Position numbers and translations under genes: made by a program. Of a stretch of 64,000 nucleotides of DNA, positions 16,607-25,049 are shown one piece after another; the first letter of the stretch is position 1, and each line of letters opens with the position of its first letter. Origin of the DNA: Streptomyces sp. man185. Lineage in GTDB: Bacteria > Actinomycetota > Actinomycetes > Streptomycetales > Streptomycetaceae. The notes beneath the pieces were generated by a model, which was not told the DNA's origin, searched no databases, and was given only the letters and a program-made list of their open reading frames with translations. The stretch spans positions 124,001 to 188,000 of the forward strand of contig NTHE01000002.1 in assembly GCA_002551355.1 (NCBI GenBank), given 5' to 3'.

Positions 16607-17038
16607 GTGACCAGCCGCCCGCCCCCGCGCCCCGCCGCCAAGTCCTACGACGGCGAGGGCATCGTCGTCGGCTTCGACGCCCACCGCTGCCTGCACGCCG
16701 CCGAGTGCGTGCGCGGGCTCCCCGCCGTCTTCGACGTCGGCCGCCGCCCCTGGGTCCAGCCCGGCAACGCCCCCGCCGACGAGGTCGCCGACGTCATCCA
16801 CCGCTGCCCGAGCGGCGCCCTCCAGTACCACCGCACCGACGGCATGCCCGACGAGGTCCCCGACGTCCCCACCCATGTGTCGCTCCACGCCGACGGCGTG
16901 CTGCACCTGCGCGGGGACCTCGAAGTCGCCACCCCGTACGGCCCCCGCCACGAGACCCGGGTGATGCTCTGCGGCTGCGGCGCCACCGGCAACACCCCGT
17001 ACTGCGACCACAGCGGCCCCTGCGCCGGACACGGCTGA
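16607..17038 (+). CDS. Small iron-sulfur protein: divergent 4Fe-4S domain plus CDGSH-like domain
   Basis: 143 aa. Residues about 15-75 (CLHAAECVRGLPAVFDVG ... HRCPSGALQY) match the divergent mono-cluster ferredoxin domain (Fer4_19). Residues 100-140 hold CGCGATGNTPYCDHSG, the CDGSH/mitoNEET-like motif. In canonical CDGSH proteins the fourth ligand is a histidine four residues after the third Cys; here His follows the Asp directly (CDH), so ligation may differ. GTG 16607 has GGGAG eight nt upstream. It is separated from ridA by 186 nt. A role as electron carrier for the nearby flavoenzyme is possible but unsupported. Confidence 0.82.
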   Translation: MTSRPPPRPAAKSYDGEGIVVGFDAHRCLHAAECVRGLPAVFDVGRRPWVQPGNAPADEVADVIHRCPSGALQYHRTDGMPDEVPDVPTHVSLHADGVLHLRGDLEVATPYGPRHETRVMLCGCGATGNTPYCDHSGPCAGHG

Positions 17039-17115
17039 GGCGGCGGCGCCCCACGGCCCCGAACGCAGCGGGCCGGTAGGCGCGCGGCGCGCCGGACGGG
17101 TGAATCGCTCCGGGG

Positions 17116-17148
17116 GATATATCTGTATTTAGTGCCCTTTATTTCGGA
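17116..17148 (+). promoter_or_regulatory. AT-rich segment ahead of the mrp operon
   Basis: GATATATCTGTATTTAG and TTTATTTC form a clear AT-rich island in otherwise GC-rich DNA, 31 to 63 nt upstream of the mrpA start. It probably contains the operon promoter; no consensus -35/-10 pair can be fixed. Confidence 0.4.
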
Positions 17149-17178
17149 TGGCCCGCCGCCCGACCCGGACGCTCCGCT

Positions 17179-20082
17179 GTGATCGCGCTCATCGTTGCTC
17201 ACTTCGCGCTGGCGGCCTGCGCGGGCCCGCTGGTGCACCGGCTCGGCCGGCGGGCCTTCGTCGTGCTGGCGCTGCCCCCGGCGGCCGCCACCGTCTGGGC
17301 CTTCACCCGCTGGAACACCGCCGCGTCCGGCGGCGCGGACACCTGGACCTGGCAGTGGATCCCGGACTACGACGTCGCCCTCGACCTGCGGCTGGACGCG
17401 CTGGCCGAGCTGATGGTGTTGCTCGCCGCCGGGGTCGGCGCGCTCGTCCTGCTCTACTGCGCCTCCTACTTCACCGACGACACCCCGCAACTGGGGCGCT
17501 TCGCCGGGAACCTCCTCGCCTTCGCCGGCGCGATGCTCGCCCTCGTCCTCGCCGATGACCTGATCACGCTCTATGTGTTCTGGGAGCTGACCACGGTCTT
17601 CTCCTACCTGCTGATCGGCCACGGCAGCGAACACCGGCACAGCCGCCGCTCCGCCCTCCAGGCCCTCGTCGTCACCACGCTCGGCGGGCTCGCCATGCTC
17701 GTCGGCTTCCTGATCATCGGTCAGGCCGCCGGCACCTACCAAATCTCCGCGATCGTCGCCGACCCGCCCGAGGCGACCCTCGCCGTGTCCGTCGCGGTCG
17801 TCCTCGTCCTGTGCGGGGCCCTGTCGAAGTCCGCGATCTGGCCGTTCTCCATGTGGCTGCCGAACGCCATGGCCGCCCCCACCCCCGTCAGCGCCTACCT
17901 GCACGCCGCCGCGATGGTCAAGGCCGGGGTCTACCTGGTCGCCCGGCTCGCCCCCGCCTTCGCCGACGTCCCCGTCTGGAAACCCGTCGTCCTCGTCCTC
18001 GGCGGCGCGACCATGCTGCTCGGCGGCTGGCGGGCACTGCGCCTGAACGACCTCAAGCTCGTCCTCGCCTACGGGACCGTCAGCCAGCTCGGCTTCCTCA
18101 CCCTGCTCGCCGGGACCGGCAACCACGACGCCGCGCTCGCCGCCTTCGCCATGATCCTCGCCCACGCCCTCTTCAAGGCCCCGCTGTTCCTCGTCACCGG
18201 CATCGTCGACCACGCGGCCGGCACCCGTGACCTGCGGAAACTCTCCGGTGTCGGACGTTCGCTGCCGTACGTCGCCGGGGTCGCGGCGCTCTCCGCCGCC
18301 TCCATGGCCGCCCTGCCGCCCCTGCTCGGCTTCGCCGCGAAGGAGGCGGCCTTCGCGGCGCTGCTGCACGGATCCACCGCCGACCGGTGGGCGCTGGTCG
18401 TCGTGGTCGCGGGCTCCGCGCTGACCACCGCCTACACCCTGCGGTTCTTCTGGGGCGCGTTCCTCCGCAAGCCCGGCGTCCCCGACACCCCCGTCCACCG
18501 CGTGGGCCCGGCCTTCCTTGCCCCGCCCGCCCTGCTCGCCGTGCTCGGACTGGTCCTCGGCCCCGCCGTCAGCTGGACCGACCGGCTGCCGAACGCGTAC
18601 GCCGACATGTTCCCGGCCGTCCCGGACCCGTACCACCTCGCCCTCTGGCACGGATTCGGCCTCGCCCTGCTCCTGTCGGCCGTCGCCTGGGCGGCGGGCA
18701 CCGTGCTCTTCCTCGGCCGCGCACACGTCACCCGGCTCTCCCGGCGGATCGCCTGGCCCACCGCCGACAGCGTCTTCGGCCATCTGCTGCTCGGGCAGGA
18801 ACGTCTCGCCCTCCAGGTCACCGGCTTCATCCAGCGCGGCTCCCTCTCCGTCTACCTCGCCACCACGCTGCTCGTCATGCTCGGCGGACAGCTCGCCGTC
18901 CTCATGGTCGACACCCCCTGGGACGGGGCCGTGCGCCCCCGGCTCTGGGACAACCCGCTCCAGGGCGCCGTCGCCGCCCTGACCTGTGCCGCCGCCCTGC
19001 TGTGCCTGACGGTGCGGCGGCGCATGAAGGCCGTGGTCCTGGCGGGTCTGACCGGCTACGGCACCGCGCTGCTCTTCGTCGTCCAGGGAGCGCCCGACCT
19101 GGCGCTCACCCAGTTCTGCGTCGAGACCGTCGCGATGATCGTCTTCGTGCTGGTGCTGCGCCGGATGCCCGTCCACTTCCAGGAGACCGTGAGCACCTGG
19201 CGGCGCGCCGCCCGGATCCCCGTGGCGCTCGCGGCGGCTGCCACCGTAGGCGTCGGGATGTGGGTCGCCGCCGCCGCGCGCACCGCCGAACCGGCCGGCA
19301 CCGCCATGGTCCAGGAAGTCGCCGACCACGGGCTCAAGGACGTCGTGGCGACGATCCTCGTCGACCTGCGCGCCTGGGACACGATGGGGGAGTCCGCCGT
19401 GCTCGCCGCCGCCGCGATCGGCGTCACCAGCCTCATCTATCTGCACCGCCGCAGCGAGGGCTCCATGGCCCAGGGGGAGTTGCAGGGCCGCACCGCCTGG
19501 TCGCTGTCCGCCCGCCACTCCTCCCGGCTGCCGCAGGGCGACGACGTGGCCCCCGAACGCAGCTGGCTGGCCGCCGGGGCCACCCTCGCCCCCGAACACC
19601 GCTCGATCGTCTTCGAAGTGGTGGCCCGGCTGCTGTTCCACCCGATCCTGGTGCTCTCGGTCTATCTGCTGTTCTGCGCCGAGTCCCTGCCCGGCGGCGG
19701 GTTCGTCGCCGGACTCGTCGCCGGGGTCGCCCTGATCACCCGCTACCTGGCGGGCGGCCGCTTCGAACTCGCCGAGGCGGCCCCCCTGCAACCCGGACTC
19801 TTCACCGGCCTCGGACTGTTGATCTCCACCGGAGTGGGCCTCATCGGGCTCCTGGAAGGCACCGTCCTGCACGCCTTCACGTACTACGGCCATCTGCCGG
19901 TCTTCGGCAAGTACCACCTGAGCACGTCGGTCCTCTTCGACTTCGGCGTCTACCTGCTCGTACTCGGGGTCGTCCTGGACATCGTGCGGGCCCTCGGCGC
20001 CAAGGTCGACCGGCAGATCGAACGGGCGGCGGGCGTCCTCACCCCCGAAGGCGGACCCGCGGCGGGAGGGCCCCAACGGTGA
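17179..20082 (+). CDS. mrpA: Mrp Na+/H+ antiporter subunit A, fused with subunit B
   Basis: 967 aa membrane protein. The N-terminal two thirds is the NADH-quinone-oxidoreductase-like antiporter domain: ELTTVFSYLLIGH (TM5 glutamate) and SKSAIWPFSMWLPNAMAAPTPVSAYLHAAAMVKAG (TM7-8 lysine and His segments). A segment near residues 620-680 matches the MrpA C-terminal extension. From about residue 805 the MnhB domain begins (SLPGGGFVAGLVAGVALI), so mrpB is not a separate gene. Mrp complexes exchange Na+ or K+ for protons and serve pH and salt homeostasis. GTG 17179 is the first fitting start; no strong ribosome site is visible. The stop overlaps the next GTG (GTGA). Confidence 0.95.
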   Translation: MIALIVAHFALAACAGPLVHRLGRRAFVVLALPPAAATVWAFTRWNTAASGGADTWTWQWIPDYDVALDLRLDALAELMVLLAAGVGALVLLYCASYFTDDTPQLGRFAGNLLAFAGAMLALVLADDLITLYVFWELTTVFSYLLIGHGSEHRHSRRSALQALVVTTLGGLAMLVGFLIIGQAAGTYQISAIVADPPEATLAVSVAVVLVLCGALSKSAIWPFSMWLPNAMAAPTPVSAYLHAAAMVKAGVYLVARLAPAFADVPVWKPVVLVLGGATMLLGGWRALRLNDLKLVLAYGTVSQLGFLTLLAGTGNHDAALAAFAMILAHALFKAPLFLVTGIVDHAAGTRDLRKLSGVGRSLPYVAGVAALSAASMAALPPLLGFAAKEAAFAALLHGSTADRWALVVVVAGSALTTAYTLRFFWGAFLRKPGVPDTPVHRVGPAFLAPPALLAVLGLVLGPAVSWTDRLPNAYADMFPAVPDPYHLALWHGFGLALLLSAVAWAAGTVLFLGRAHVTRLSRRIAWPTADSVFGHLLLGQERLALQVTGFIQRGSLSVYLATTLLVMLGGQLAVLMVDTPWDGAVRPRLWDNPLQGAVAALTCAAALLCLTVRRRMKAVVLAGLTGYGTALLFVVQGAPDLALTQFCVETVAMIVFVLVLRRMPVHFQETVSTWRRAARIPVALAAAATVGVGMWVAAAARTAEPAGTAMVQEVADHGLKDVVATILVDLRAWDTMGESAVLAAAAIGVTSLIYLHRRSEGSMAQGELQGRTAWSLSARHSSRLPQGDDVAPERSWLAAGATLAPEHRSIVFEVVARLLFHPILVLSVYLLFCAESLPGGGFVAGLVAGVALITRYLAGGRFELAEAAPLQPGLFTGLGLLISTGVGLIGLLEGTVLHAFTYYGHLPVFGKYHLSTSVLFDFGVYLLVLGVVLDIVRALGAKVDRQIERAAGVLTPEGGPAAGGPQR

Positions 20083-20696
20083 TCGTCAGCGCCTCGCTCA
20101 TCGCCACCGCCGTCGTGCTCTGCGCCGTCGGCGGCATCCTCATGCTCACCCGCCCGCTGACCCGCATCCTGCTCGGCGCCGTCATCCTCGGCAACGGCAT
20201 CAACCTGCTGGTCCTCTCCTCGACCGGCCGGGCCGGCGCAGCACCCCTGCTCTACGGGGTCTCCCTGAGCCGGGTCACCGACCCGCTGCCCCAGGCCATC
20301 GCGCTGACCGCCATCGTCATCACCCTCGCCACCACCGCGTTCCTGCTGGCCATGGCCTACCGCAGCCACCAGATCACCGGCACCGACGAGGTCCACGACG
20401 ACCTGGAGGACCGCCGCATCGTGCTGCGCGCCGAAGTCCTCAGCGAACGTGCCCAGTTGCGTGAGCAGTTCCGGTCGGGAGCCGAACCCACCGCAGAGGA
20501 GCGCGAGCGCTACAGGGAGGAGCGCCGTCGGCTCCGCGACAGGCTCCACGCCGACCGCGCCCGCCAGGCCCGGGGCCGCGACGCCTCCGGCAACCTCTGG
20601 AACGACGTGCTGGGCGCGGATCCGGAGGACTATGCCCGCGACGGCGACGCCAAGGCGGACGACCGCTACCCCCGCGACCGAGGAGCCGACGGATGA
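20079..20696 (+). CDS. mrpC: Mrp antiporter subunit C with long cytoplasmic tail
   Basis: 205 aa. The first ~110 residues are the NuoK-like subunit with three TM helices; GAVILGNGINLLVLSS and VTDPLPQAIALTAIVITLATTAFLLAM are family hallmarks. After TM3 comes a ~90-residue, highly charged Arg/Glu-rich tail (HDDLEDRRIVLRAEVLSERAQ onward), which is longer than in Bacillus MrpC and could be a coiled coil. Start GTG 20079 overlaps the mrpA stop, and its own stop overlaps the mrpD ATG. Confidence 0.94.
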   Translation: MIVSASLIATAVVLCAVGGILMLTRPLTRILLGAVILGNGINLLVLSSTGRAGAAPLLYGVSLSRVTDPLPQAIALTAIVITLATTAFLLAMAYRSHQITGTDEVHDDLEDRRIVLRAEVLSERAQLREQFRSGAEPTAEERERYREERRRLRDRLHADRARQARGRDASGNLWNDVLGADPEDYARDGDAKADDRYPRDRGADG

Positions 20697-22345
20697 ACGC
20701 GCTCGTCCCGCTGCCGGTGCTGCTGCCCCTGTGCGCCACCGGTCTCAGCCTCGCCTTCGGCACCCGCCTGGGTCGCTTCCAGCGCTTCATCAGCGTCGCC
20801 GTGCTCGCCGCCGTGACGGCGCTCTCGGTGATCCTCATGGTCGCCGCCGACCGGCAGGGCCCTCTCTCCGTCCACCTCGGCGACTTCGCCCCGCCGCTCG
20901 GCATCACGCTGGTCGCCGACCGGCTGTCCGGGCTGATGCTCACGGTCTCCTCGGCCATCACGCTCTGCGTGCTCGTCTACTCCCTCGGCCAGGGCATGAC
21001 CGACCGGGACAAGGAGACCCCGCTCGCCGTCTTCCACCCCGCCTATCTGATCCTCGTCGCCGGGGTCTCCTGCACCTTCCTCGCGGGCGACCTCGTCAAC
21101 CTCTATGTCGGCTTCGAGATCATGCTGGTAGCCAGCTTCGTCCTGCTCACCCTCGGCGGCACCGGACCCCGTATGAGGGCGGGCTCCACCTACGTGATCA
21201 TCTCGCTGTTCTCCTCGATGCTCTTCCTCACGGCCATCGCCATGACCTACGCGGCCACCGGCACCGCGAACTTCGGCCAGCTCGCCGTGCGGCTGGCCGA
21301 ACTCCCCATCGGCGTACAGACCCTGATCCAGGCGCTGCTGCTGACCGTCTTCGCGATCAAGGCCGCCGTCTTCCCGCTCGCCGCCTGGCTCCCCGACTCC
21401 TACCCGACCGCCCCGGCCCCCGTGACCGCCGTCTTCGCCGGACTGCTCACCAAAGTCGGCGTCTACTGCATGCTGCGCACCGAGACCCTGCTCTTTCCCG
21501 GCAACCGCATCGGGGACCTGCTGATGGCGATCGCACTGGCCTCGATGGTCATCGGCATCCTCGGCGCGGTCGCCCAGACCGACCTCAAGCGGCTGCTCTC
21601 CTTCACCCTGATCAGCCACATCGGCTACATGGTCTTCGGGATCGGCCTCGCCACCCGCGAGGCGTACGGCGGGGCCATCGTGTACGTCGCCCACCACATC
21701 ACCGTCCAGACGACGCTGTTCCTCGTCGCCGGGCTCATCGAACGCCGGGGCGGCACCACGGAGCTGACCCGGCTCGGCGGCCTCGCCCGGGCAGCCCCGA
21801 TGCTCGCCCTGCTCTTCTTCGTCCCCGCGATGAACCTCGCCGGGATCCCCCCGCTGTCCGGCTTCATCGGCAAGCTCGGGCTGATGCGCGCGGGCGTCGC
21901 CGACGGCGGCGGCTGGGCCTGGGTCCTGGTCGCCGGCTCGGCAGCCACCAGCCTGCTCACGCTGTACGTGGTCGCCAAGGTCTGGAACCTCGCCTTCTGG
22001 CGAGCGGCCCCGCCCGGCCTGGCCGCCGCCGGCACCGTCCTGGAGTCCGGCGACGACAGCGACGACGACAGCGACGCGGGACCCGACCGCATCCCCGGCA
22101 CCGGCGACGAGGGCGTCGATTCCACGCCCCCGCCCGCCGGTCAGGCCGTCGCCGCGACCCTGCACGGACGGGCCGTCACCACCACCAGCCGGCTGCCCCA
22201 CCCCATGGTCGCGGCCACCGCCGCCACCATCGCCATCGGCCTCGCCTTCACCGTCTTCGCCGGCCCGTTCACCGCCTACACCGACCGCACGGCCGCCGAA
22301 CTCCTCCAGCGGGCCCCCTACATCCAGGAGGTGCTGGGCCGGTGA
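20693..22345 (+). CDS. mrpD: Mrp antiporter subunit D
   Basis: 550 aa, NuoN/L-like proton-pumping subunit. LYVGFEIMLVASFVLLTLG carries the TM5 glutamate, and AIKAAVFPLAAWLPDSYPTAPAPVTAVFAGLLTKVG carries the conserved TM7-8 residues. A cytoplasmic insertion near residues 450-490 is strongly acidic (SGDDSDDDSDAGPD) and precedes the last TM helix. It is coupled on both sides by 4-nt overlaps. With MrpA it forms the ion-translocating core of the complex. Confidence 0.95.
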   Translation: MNALVPLPVLLPLCATGLSLAFGTRLGRFQRFISVAVLAAVTALSVILMVAADRQGPLSVHLGDFAPPLGITLVADRLSGLMLTVSSAITLCVLVYSLGQGMTDRDKETPLAVFHPAYLILVAGVSCTFLAGDLVNLYVGFEIMLVASFVLLTLGGTGPRMRAGSTYVIISLFSSMLFLTAIAMTYAATGTANFGQLAVRLAELPIGVQTLIQALLLTVFAIKAAVFPLAAWLPDSYPTAPAPVTAVFAGLLTKVGVYCMLRTETLLFPGNRIGDLLMAIALASMVIGILGAVAQTDLKRLLSFTLISHIGYMVFGIGLATREAYGGAIVYVAHHITVQTTLFLVAGLIERRGGTTELTRLGGLARAAPMLALLFFVPAMNLAGIPPLSGFIGKLGLMRAGVADGGGWAWVLVAGSAATSLLTLYVVAKVWNLAFWRAAPPGLAAAGTVLESGDDSDDDSDAGPDRIPGTGDEGVDSTPPPAGQAVAATLHGRAVTTTSRLPHPMVAATAATIAIGLAFTVFAGPFTAYTDRTAAELLQRAPYIQEVLGR

Positions 22346-22971
22346 AACGCGTCCTGCGCTTCTCGTTCCGCAACGCCGATCTTCCGCCGCTGAGCTGCGA
22401 GTTCGGCACCCGTCGCCGACGGGTGATCGACCTGCCGCTGATCGCCTGGCTCACCGTCATCTGGGTCCTGCTCTGGTCGACCCTCACCTGGGCCAACGTC
22501 CTGACCGGCCTGGCCGTCTCGGTCGTCGTCTGCCTCGCCTTCCCGCTGCCCCGGGTCGACCTCGGACTGCGGCTCCACCTCTGGGGCATCGTGTGCCTGG
22601 CCTGCTATCTCTTCCACGACATGTACACCTCGGGGGTGAAGGTCACCCGGCAGATCTTCTTCGGTCTGCCGCACCGGGCCGCCGTCATCGGCGTCCCCCT
22701 GCGCTGCCGCAGCGACCTGATGCTCGCCGCCACCGCCGTCGCCGTGTCCAATGTCCCCGGCGGCTCCATCATCGAGGTGCGCCGGGCCACCGCCACCGTC
22801 TTCCTGCACGTCCTGGACGCCGACCGGCCCGAGGAGCTCGAAGCCGCCCGGCGTCAGGTGTGGCGCGTGGAAGAACTGACCGTACGGGCCTTCGGCACCC
22901 CCGACGAGATCGCCCGGGTCGCCGAACCCCCGCCACCGCCCCAGCTCGCCGCCGGGAGGCCCGCACCGTGA
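22342..22971 (+). CDS. mrpE: Mrp antiporter subunit E
   Basis: 209 aa. Two N-terminal TM helices (LIAWLTVIWVLLWSTLTW, LTGLAVSVVVCLAFPLPRV) and the conserved GVPLRCRSDLMLAATAVAVSNVPGGSIIEV core identify MrpE. GTG 22342 overlaps the mrpD stop, and the TGA overlaps the mrpF GTG. The proline-rich C-terminus (residues ~195-205) is not conserved. Confidence 0.93.
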   Translation: MKRVLRFSFRNADLPPLSCEFGTRRRRVIDLPLIAWLTVIWVLLWSTLTWANVLTGLAVSVVVCLAFPLPRVDLGLRLHLWGIVCLACYLFHDMYTSGVKVTRQIFFGLPHRAAVIGVPLRCRSDLMLAATAVAVSNVPGGSIIEVRRATATVFLHVLDADRPEELEAARRQVWRVEELTVRAFGTPDEIARVAEPPPPPQLAAGRPAP

Positions 22972-23303
22972 CCGCACCCGAACAGGTCGACCACGTCCTG
23001 CTGACCACAGCCGTCGTCCTGATCCTCATCGCCGGGGCCCTGCTGCTGGCCCGGATCTGGCGCGGCCCCTCCATGCTGGACCGGGCGATCTCGCTGGACG
23101 TCTGCGCCGCCCTGATCATCGCCGGTCTCGCCGCCAAGTCCGCCTTCGCCCGGGACCCGTTCTACTTCCCGATCATGCTCGTGCTGGCCTTCCTCGGCTT
23201 CACCGGCTCGGTGGGCATCGCCCGTTTCATCGCCGTACGCGACCGGCCCCGCAACCCGCCGAGCCCCGCGCACCCCGGCGACGCCCAGGAGGACCCGCGG
23301 TGA
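22968..23303 (+). CDS. mrpF: Mrp antiporter subunit F
   Basis: 111 aa with three TM helices. ARIWRGPSMLDRAISLDVCAALIIAG is the MrpF signature, including the conserved Asp of TM2. GTG 22968 overlaps the mrpE stop; the stop overlaps the mrpG GTG. Confidence 0.93.
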   Translation: MTAPEQVDHVLLTTAVVLILIAGALLLARIWRGPSMLDRAISLDVCAALIIAGLAAKSAFARDPFYFPIMLVLAFLGFTGSVGIARFIAVRDRPRNPPSPAHPGDAQEDPR

Positions 23304-23653
23304 ACGTCTGGCTCCAGATCGTCGACACGGCCGGCGCCGTCCTGCTCCTCCTCGGCGCCGCGATCTGCCTGCTCGGGGTGATCGGCATGATCCGGCTGCC
23401 CGACGTCCTCTCCCGCAGCCACGCCGCGACCAAGCCGCAGACCCTCGGGATGATCCTGGTGCTGGCCGGGGTCGCACTGCGGCTGCGCAGCGGTATGGAC
23501 CTCGCCACCCTCGGCCTCATCGCCTTCTTCCAGATGCTCACCGGCCCGGTCGCCTCGCACCTGGTGGCCCGCTCCGCGTACCGCACCGGCCAGGTCGACC
23601 ATGCCGAGCTGCTCTTCGACGAACTCGACGAGCAGCTCACCGACGGGAAGTGA
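23300..23653 (+). CDS. mrpG: Mrp antiporter subunit G
   Basis: 117 aa with three TM helices. GVIGMIRLPDVLSRSHAATKPQTLGMILVLAG is the MrpG signature. It is the last gene of the mrpA(B)CDEFG operon, whose six cistrons are all joined by 4-nt stop-start overlaps and should therefore be made in fixed ratio. The stop is followed by ~90 nt before the CDP-alcohol phosphotransferase start. Confidence 0.93.
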   Translation: MNVWLQIVDTAGAVLLLLGAAICLLGVIGMIRLPDVLSRSHAATKPQTLGMILVLAGVALRLRSGMDLATLGLIAFFQMLTGPVASHLVARSAYRTGQVDHAELLFDELDEQLTDGK

Positions 23654-23742
23654 TCGGGTTCTCCCGCCCCGTCCCGGCCAAACACCCCACGGCCCCGGGC
23701 CCGCGTGCCATGATGCGGGCAATGCCGGACGCTGGGGGGCGT

Positions 23743-24480
23743 ATGGGAAGCACGGGCACGGTGCTGCGCGAATTGCGCGGCGCACAGAAGAGCGCCAAGG
23801 GCGTCTCGCTCTACTCGCGGTACGTGAACCGGCCGGCCGGCCGCGTGCTCGCGGCCGGGGCCTACCGGGCGGGCATGACGCCCAATCAAGTGACTTTGAC
23901 CAGTGCACTGTTCACCTATGGCGCGGTGGCCTCGGTCGCGCTCGTCGAGCCGTCCTGGACGCTCGCCGTCCTGGTCTGGGCGGCCCTGGCGGTCGGCTTC
24001 GCCTTCGACTCCGCCGACGGGCAGCTCGCCCGGCTCACCGGCCGCGGCGGTCCCGACGGGGAATGGCTGGACCACGTCGTGGACTGCGGGAAGCTGCTGC
24101 TCGTCCACGCCGCGGTCCTGATCTCCTTCTACCGATTCGGCGAACTTCCCTCGGAAGCTTGGCTGTTGCTGCCGCTGGGCTTTCAGCTGGCCGCCGTGGT
24201 GACCTTCTGCGCGGGGCTGCTGCGCGAACACCTCGGCAGGACGGCGGCGAGTGCTCGGGGGCCGTCGTGGGCGGCGGCGCAGGCGGCGCCCGTGTCCCGG
24301 GTGCGGGCCGTGGCCCTGCTGCCCGCCGACTACGGGGTGTTCTGCCTGGTGTTCCTGCTGCTCGGCGCACCCGGGGCCTTCCGCGCCGGGTACGCCGTGC
24401 TGGCGGTCGTGCACACGCTGTTCCTGGCAGCCTTCCTCGCCAAGTGGTTCAGGGAGCTGAAAGCGCTCCGGGCCGGCTGA
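23743..24480 (+). CDS. CDP-alcohol phosphatidyltransferase family protein
   Basis: 245 aa membrane enzyme. DSADGQLARLTGRGGPDGE followed by WLDHVVD gives the family motif DGxxAR-x8-G-x3-D-x3-D, the metal and CDP site. Several TM helices follow. Family members transfer a phosphoalcohol from a CDP-linked donor to an alcohol acceptor, making phospholipids or related phosphodiesters. ATG 23743, preceded by GGGGGG, is chosen; ATG 23722 is possible. It overlaps by 32 nt, tail to tail, a cytidylyltransferase gene that could supply a CDP-activated donor. The acceptor is unknown; a link to surface polymer is suggested by the neighbouring exopolysaccharide genes. Confidence 0.88.
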   Translation: MGSTGTVLRELRGAQKSAKGVSLYSRYVNRPAGRVLAAGAYRAGMTPNQVTLTSALFTYGAVASVALVEPSWTLAVLVWAALAVGFAFDSADGQLARLTGRGGPDGEWLDHVVDCGKLLLVHAAVLISFYRFGELPSEAWLLLPLGFQLAAVVTFCAGLLREHLGRTAASARGPSWAAAQAAPVSRVRAVALLPADYGVFCLVFLLLGAPGAFRAGYAVLAVVHTLFLAAFLAKWFRELKALRAG

Positions 24481-24898
24481 CGAGCACGTCCAGCGCCCGG
24501 CGCAACTGGGTGCTGGACGTGTGCACGGTGTACGGGAAGTAGACGACCTCCACGCCCACTTCGGCGAAGTCGCGCTCCAGCTTCATCCCCTTCTCCGTGC
24601 CCCGCCAGTCGTCGCCCTTGAAGATCACGTCGAACCGGACCTGCTGCCAGGTCTCGACCTTGTCCGGCACGGTCTCCACGAACGCGGCGTCCACGAAGCG
24701 CACGCTGCGGACGATCTCCAGTCGTTCGCGGAGCGGGATCATCGGCGTATGGCCCTTGGCGAGCGCGGCCATCTCGTCCGACACGACCCCCGCGACCAGG
24801 TAGTCGCACTGACTGCGGGCGTGCCGAAGGATGTTGAGGTGCCCGACGTGGAACAGGTCGTACACCCCGGGTGCGTAACCCACCCTGTGCTGCACCAT
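24449..24898 (-). CDS. Cytidylyltransferase-like protein (glycerol-3-phosphate/ethanolamine-phosphate type)
   Basis: 149 aa nucleotidylyltransferase of the TagD/PCYT2 type. GVYDLFHVGHLNILRHA holds the HxGH CTP-binding motif. RxxxHTSSTQLRR-like VHTSSTQLRRAL near the C-terminus stands in place of the ISTT-type motif of the family. It should join CTP and a small phosphoalcohol to give a CDP-alcohol. ATG 24898 follows GGGGAGATACGG; the longer frame to 25111 has no ribosome site. It is convergent with, and overlaps, the CDP-alcohol phosphatidyltransferase, a functional pairing that makes sense chemically. Confidence 0.87.
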   Translation of the reverse strand: MVQHRVGYAPGVYDLFHVGHLNILRHARSQCDYLVAGVVSDEMAALAKGHTPMIPLRERLEIVRSVRFVDAAFVETVPDKVETWQQVRFDVIFKGDDWRGTEKGMKLERDFAEVGVEVVYFPYTVHTSSTQLRRALDVLVSRPGALSAP

Positions 24899-25049
24899 CC
24901 GTATCTCTCCCCCCACGGTGAACGTGATCCGGTGATGTTCCAACGACCTTACTGTGAAGAACACTTGTGCAAGCCGTGAACGGATAAGCTGGATGGGGGC
25001 TGTTCCTCGGTGGGGGCAGCGGCTGTCGTGGGGGGAAGGCGATCGTCCG

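Noticed and set aside
16645..20076. 1143-aa open frame antisense to mrpA
   Set aside because: Glu/Gly/Gln-rich low-complexity translation with no domain; mrpA is fully supported on the other strand.
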